Source: Arthrobacter gallicola (lineage in GTDB: Bacteria; Actinomycetota; Actinomycetes; Actinomycetales; Micrococcaceae). Taken from it: a stretch of DNA of 64,000 bases. The number at the start of each line of letters is the position of its first letter. Within the stretch, counting starts at the first letter, position 1. This document shows, one piece after another, positions 62,002-64,000 of this stretch. The notes beneath the pieces are model-generated. The model was given only the letters and a program-made list of their open reading frames with translations, did no database searches and was not told the DNA's origin. The position numbers and the translations under genes are program-made. The stretch is from contig NZ_JACSQD010000006.1 of the NCBI RefSeq assembly GCF_014836775.1, positions 269,537 through 333,536 on the forward strand. The letters run 5' to 3'.

Positions 62002-62626
62002 TACAGCAGCACTCAGCACCGCCGAAATCCAAACCCTCCGGCAGAGTCCCGCAGCCCTTCTGTCTGCCGCTTTTGATGCCGGGTCCGTTGCCGGGACCGT
62101 GGAGCTGCGCGAATTGCCGTTCCTGACCATGGTGGGGATCCGGGTCGATCCCGCCTCCGCTGCCGGGATGGATCTGGGCACCTTCACGGGTGGCTTGCCC
62201 GCCGCATCCGGAATAGTCCGAACCAGCGGCGACACTTCCGTCCTCTGGCTGGGACCGGCAGAGTTCCTCCTGGTGGCAGCCCCGGAATCCCATGACAGCC
62301 TGGGGGGCGAATTTCCCCGCGCACTGATCGATACCCTCGGATCCGGCGCAGGGCAGGTTGTTGATCTGTCCGCCAATCGAACTACGTTCGAACTCTCCGG
62401 CCGCCGGGCGCGATCCGTTCTTGAAAAGGGGTGCTCCCTGGACCTCCATTCCCGGGTCTTCAACACCGGGACAGCTCTGTCGACCGAGATTGGCGGCATT
62501 CCGGCCATTCTGTGGAAGACCGACGAGGAAACCTACCGCATTCTTCCGCGGGCGTCGTTCTCACAGTTCCTGGGCCGCTGGCTCCTGGACGCCATGCGTG
62601 AGTACGCGTCCGACGAGGTCCCCTGA
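61994..62626 (+). CDS. soxG: Sarcosine oxidase gamma subunit, 210 aa
   Basis: GcvT-like small subunit: [63 protein letters not shown], typical SoxG motifs. Starts inside the end of soxA (8-bp overlap), so translation is coupled. Confidence 0.95.
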   Translation: MADTAALSTAEIQTLRQSPAALLSAAFDAGSVAGTVELRELPFLTMVGIRVDPASAAGMDLGTFTGGLPAASGIVRTSGDTSVLWLGPAEFLLVAAPESHDSLGGEFPRALIDTLGSGAGQVVDLSANRTTFELSGRRARSVLEKGCSLDLHSRVFNTGTALSTEIGGIPAILWKTDEETYRILPRASFSQFLGRWLLDAMREYASDEVP

Positions 62627-62652
62627 GCACGTCGCCTCAGACAGGAGCAGAT

Positions 62653-63630
62653 ATGAAAACCGAGTACAACGAAACCTCCCTCGGAGGCCTGTCAGTGAAT
62701 GCCATCGGGAGTGGAGCCATGGACACGAACCCCAGCGAATACGTCCTAACCCTCGCGTGTCCCGAAACACAGGGCATCGTCCATGCGGTGACCGGCTTCC
62801 TCCTGGACCAGGGCTGCGACATCCTGGACAGCAAGCAATTCGGTTCCAGGCTCGATGGCCATTTCTTTATGCGGATCCATTTTGCCGCGGTCGACCCTGT
62901 GAGGGAAGAGCCGGTAGGTGAGCCTGCAGGTGCGCCCGCCGGCGAACCGGCGGAGTTGGCCAAGCTGCAGGGCGCATTCCTACCAGTCGCCGAGACCTAT
63001 GGGATGCAGTGGCAAATGAGGGCACACGGCACGAAACACCGGGTCCTGATCATGGTCTCGAAGTTCGAACACTGCCTCAACGACCTTCTTTTCCGTGCCA
63101 GAATCGGCGAGTTGCCCATAGAAATTGTTGGTGTGGTCTCGAACCATACAGACCACAGGGGGATCGTGGAGTGGCACGGGATTCCGTTCTTCCATGTGCC
63201 CGTCACGGCTGCAACGAAACCGGAGGCGGAGGCGAACTTGATGGCTATCCTTGACCGGTTCGACGTCGAGCTCGTGGTGCTGGCCCGGTACATGCAGGTC
63301 TTCAGTGATGATCTCACCCGCCGTCTGGACGGCCGTGCCATCAATATTCACCACTCTTTCCTACCTAGCTTTAAAGGCGCCCGCCCGTACCATCAGGCCC
63401 ACGTCCGCGGGGTCAAGACTGTTGGGGCTACGGCCCACTACGTGAATGCTGAGCTTGATGAGGGTCCGATCATTAGCCAACAGGTCGTGGAAGTGGACCA
63501 TACCTTCGGCCCTGAGGACCTGGTGGCCGCTGGCCGAGACACGGAATGCAAAGCGCTTTCCAACGCAGTCCGATGGCACTGCGAAGGGCGTGTCTTCCTT
63601 CAGGGTAATCGGACCATCGTCCTGACGTAG
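62653..63630 (+). CDS. purU: Formyltetrahydrofolate deformylase, 325 aa
   Basis: N-terminal ACT domain (VLTLACPETQGIVHAVTGFLLDQGCDIL) and formyltransferase-fold hydrolase domain with INIHHSFLPSFKGARPYHQAHVRGVK and GATAHYVNAELDEGPII, containing the Asn/His/Asp catalytic set. Cleaves 10-formyl-THF to formate and THF, resupplying THF to SoxA. ATG 62653 has CAGGAG; ATG 62719 (MDTNPSEYVL) also has GGAG and matches the family start better. An extra Glu/Pro/Gly/Ala-rich linker (about 83-101) separates the domains, unusual for the family. Confidence 0.95.
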   Translation: MKTEYNETSLGGLSVNAIGSGAMDTNPSEYVLTLACPETQGIVHAVTGFLLDQGCDILDSKQFGSRLDGHFFMRIHFAAVDPVREEPVGEPAGAPAGEPAELAKLQGAFLPVAETYGMQWQMRAHGTKHRVLIMVSKFEHCLNDLLFRARIGELPIEIVGVVSNHTDHRGIVEWHGIPFFHVPVTAATKPEAEANLMAILDRFDVELVVLARYMQVFSDDLTRRLDGRAINIHHSFLPSFKGARPYHQAHVRGVKTVGATAHYVNAELDEGPIISQQVVEVDHTFGPEDLVAAGRDTECKALSNAVRWHCEGRVFLQGNRTIVLT

Positions 63631-63669
63631 GGCCGCATAGGACACTGCAGAGCCGGTTGCACTGTGCGA

Positions 63670-63808
63670 AGTGCAAGTATGGCGGCGACAGCCGGCAGGC
63701 CCCGCGCTGGATGTGCAGGTATGGCGGCTTCCGCGGCTCTCGCCCGCGCTGGATGTGCAGGTATGGTGACCTAAATTGTCTGGAGCCCGCCATAGCTGCA
63801 CATCGAAG
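63670..63808. repeat. 42-bp tandem repeats ending in an inverted copy (locus 2)
   Basis: Two 42-bp units (63670-63711 and 63712-63753) and a final half-unit from 63754 whose GTGCAGGTATGGTGAC (63755-63770) faces an inverted copy (63785-63801, CATAGCTGCAC end), with the loop sequence CTAAATTGTCTGGA. Same family, orientation and architecture as locus 1 at 53.3 kb, including the shared AAATTGTCTGGA loop and the GGTCGGCCG that follows. Confidence 0.9.
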
Positions 63809-63877
63809 GTCGGCCGAGGGCAAGGTCCGCCAACCGCCCTGGTACCGGGCCCGCGGGCGTTTTGGGTGTTAAACACT

Positions 63878-63908
63878 TCAGGCCCCGCACCAAAGGTGCG
63901 GGGCCTGA
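63878..63908. terminator. Terminator downstream of the second 5S rRNA
   Basis: Perfect 14-bp stem TCAGGCCCCGCACC / GGTGCGGGGCCTGA with AAA loop, 36 bp beyond the 3' end of the minus-strand 5S gene. Confidence 0.9.
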
Positions 63909-63944
63909 AACGGGCCAGGAAGGAACCTGGTCTTCTAATGATTG

Positions 63945-64000
63945 TCCGGCGGTGACCTACTCTCCCACACCCTCCCAGGTGCAGTACCATCGGCGCTGCG
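63945..64000 (-). rRNA. rrf: 5S rRNA, partial (5' part beyond window)
   Basis: Matches the 3' half of the 48-kb 5S copy with a few differences (for example GAGT versus AGGT in the stem near 63978). Runs off the window; a 23S gene may lie beyond. Confidence 0.95.

Noticed and set aside
48022..64000. 5S genes as attachment sites of an integrative element
   Set aside because: No integrase or recombinase lies in the segment and the two 5S sequences are not identical, so a simple target duplication is not supported.

Overview
The window is high-GC DNA from an actinobacterium, most likely Arthrobacter or a close relative in the Micrococcaceae. This rests on the 5S rRNA sequence, the SCO1664/DUF3090 gene pair, a creatinase plus tetrameric sarcosine oxidase cluster, and high G+C in nearly every gene. 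One block (about 20.6-25.0 kb) is visibly lower in G+C and looks acquired.

Layout. 0-17 kb: ordinary accessory and housekeeping genes. These include a truncated butanediol-type dehydrogenase, an EamA exporter divergent from a MarR regulator, an EAL protein, a TetR/quinone-reductase pair, a TetR/FAD-monooxygenase pair, an amino-acid permease, a hemerythrin-like protein, and the conserved trio histidine phosphatase - DUF3090 - SCO1664 kinase-like protein. 17-20.6 kb: small membrane proteins, then three decayed genes: a histidine-kinase tail, a multiply frameshifted GT87-type glycosyltransferase, and a worn second copy of the DUF3090/SCO1664 junction.

20.7-30.7 kb is the main region of interest. 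A low-GC block carries a membrane protein, a Ser/Thr kinase, a 466-aa barrel-like protein with a C-x-C-x2-C zinc-type motif translationally coupled to the kinase, and a convergent protein that looks like a PD-(D/E)xK nuclease fold interrupted by a winged helix. Directly after it is a jetABC (Wadjet type / MksFEB) operon with no recognisable jetD/mksG nuclease gene. Together these read as a defence island.

31-47 kb: PadR/HAAS pair, arsenic resistance cluster (arsR, acr3, arsC, and an arsO-like flavoprotein with a frameshift), DUF2236 oxygenase, DsbA-like lipoprotein, an operon of enoyl-reductase-like SDR + acyl-CoA ligase + ketoacyl synthase, a two-component system divergent from a LolD/FtsX-type ABC transporter, and tRNA-Ser(GGA).

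47-64 kb: a segment bounded by two non-identical 5S rRNA genes on the minus strand. It holds an amino-acid permease/membrane protein/dipeptidase operon, a drug-type MFS transporter, an IclR regulator, and a complete creatine-to-glycine route: MFS importer and creatinase on the minus strand, soxBDAG and purU on the plus strand. The creatine importer and sox operon are separated by a divergent promoter region holding two copies of the same 28-bp inverted-repeat operator. Creatine enters, creatinase releases urea and sarcosine, SoxBDAG demethylates sarcosine to glycine and loads tetrahydrofolate, and PurU returns one-carbon units as formate. Two loci of an unusual 42-bp tandem repeat, each ending in an inverted copy that forms a hairpin, lie near both ends of this creatine cluster.
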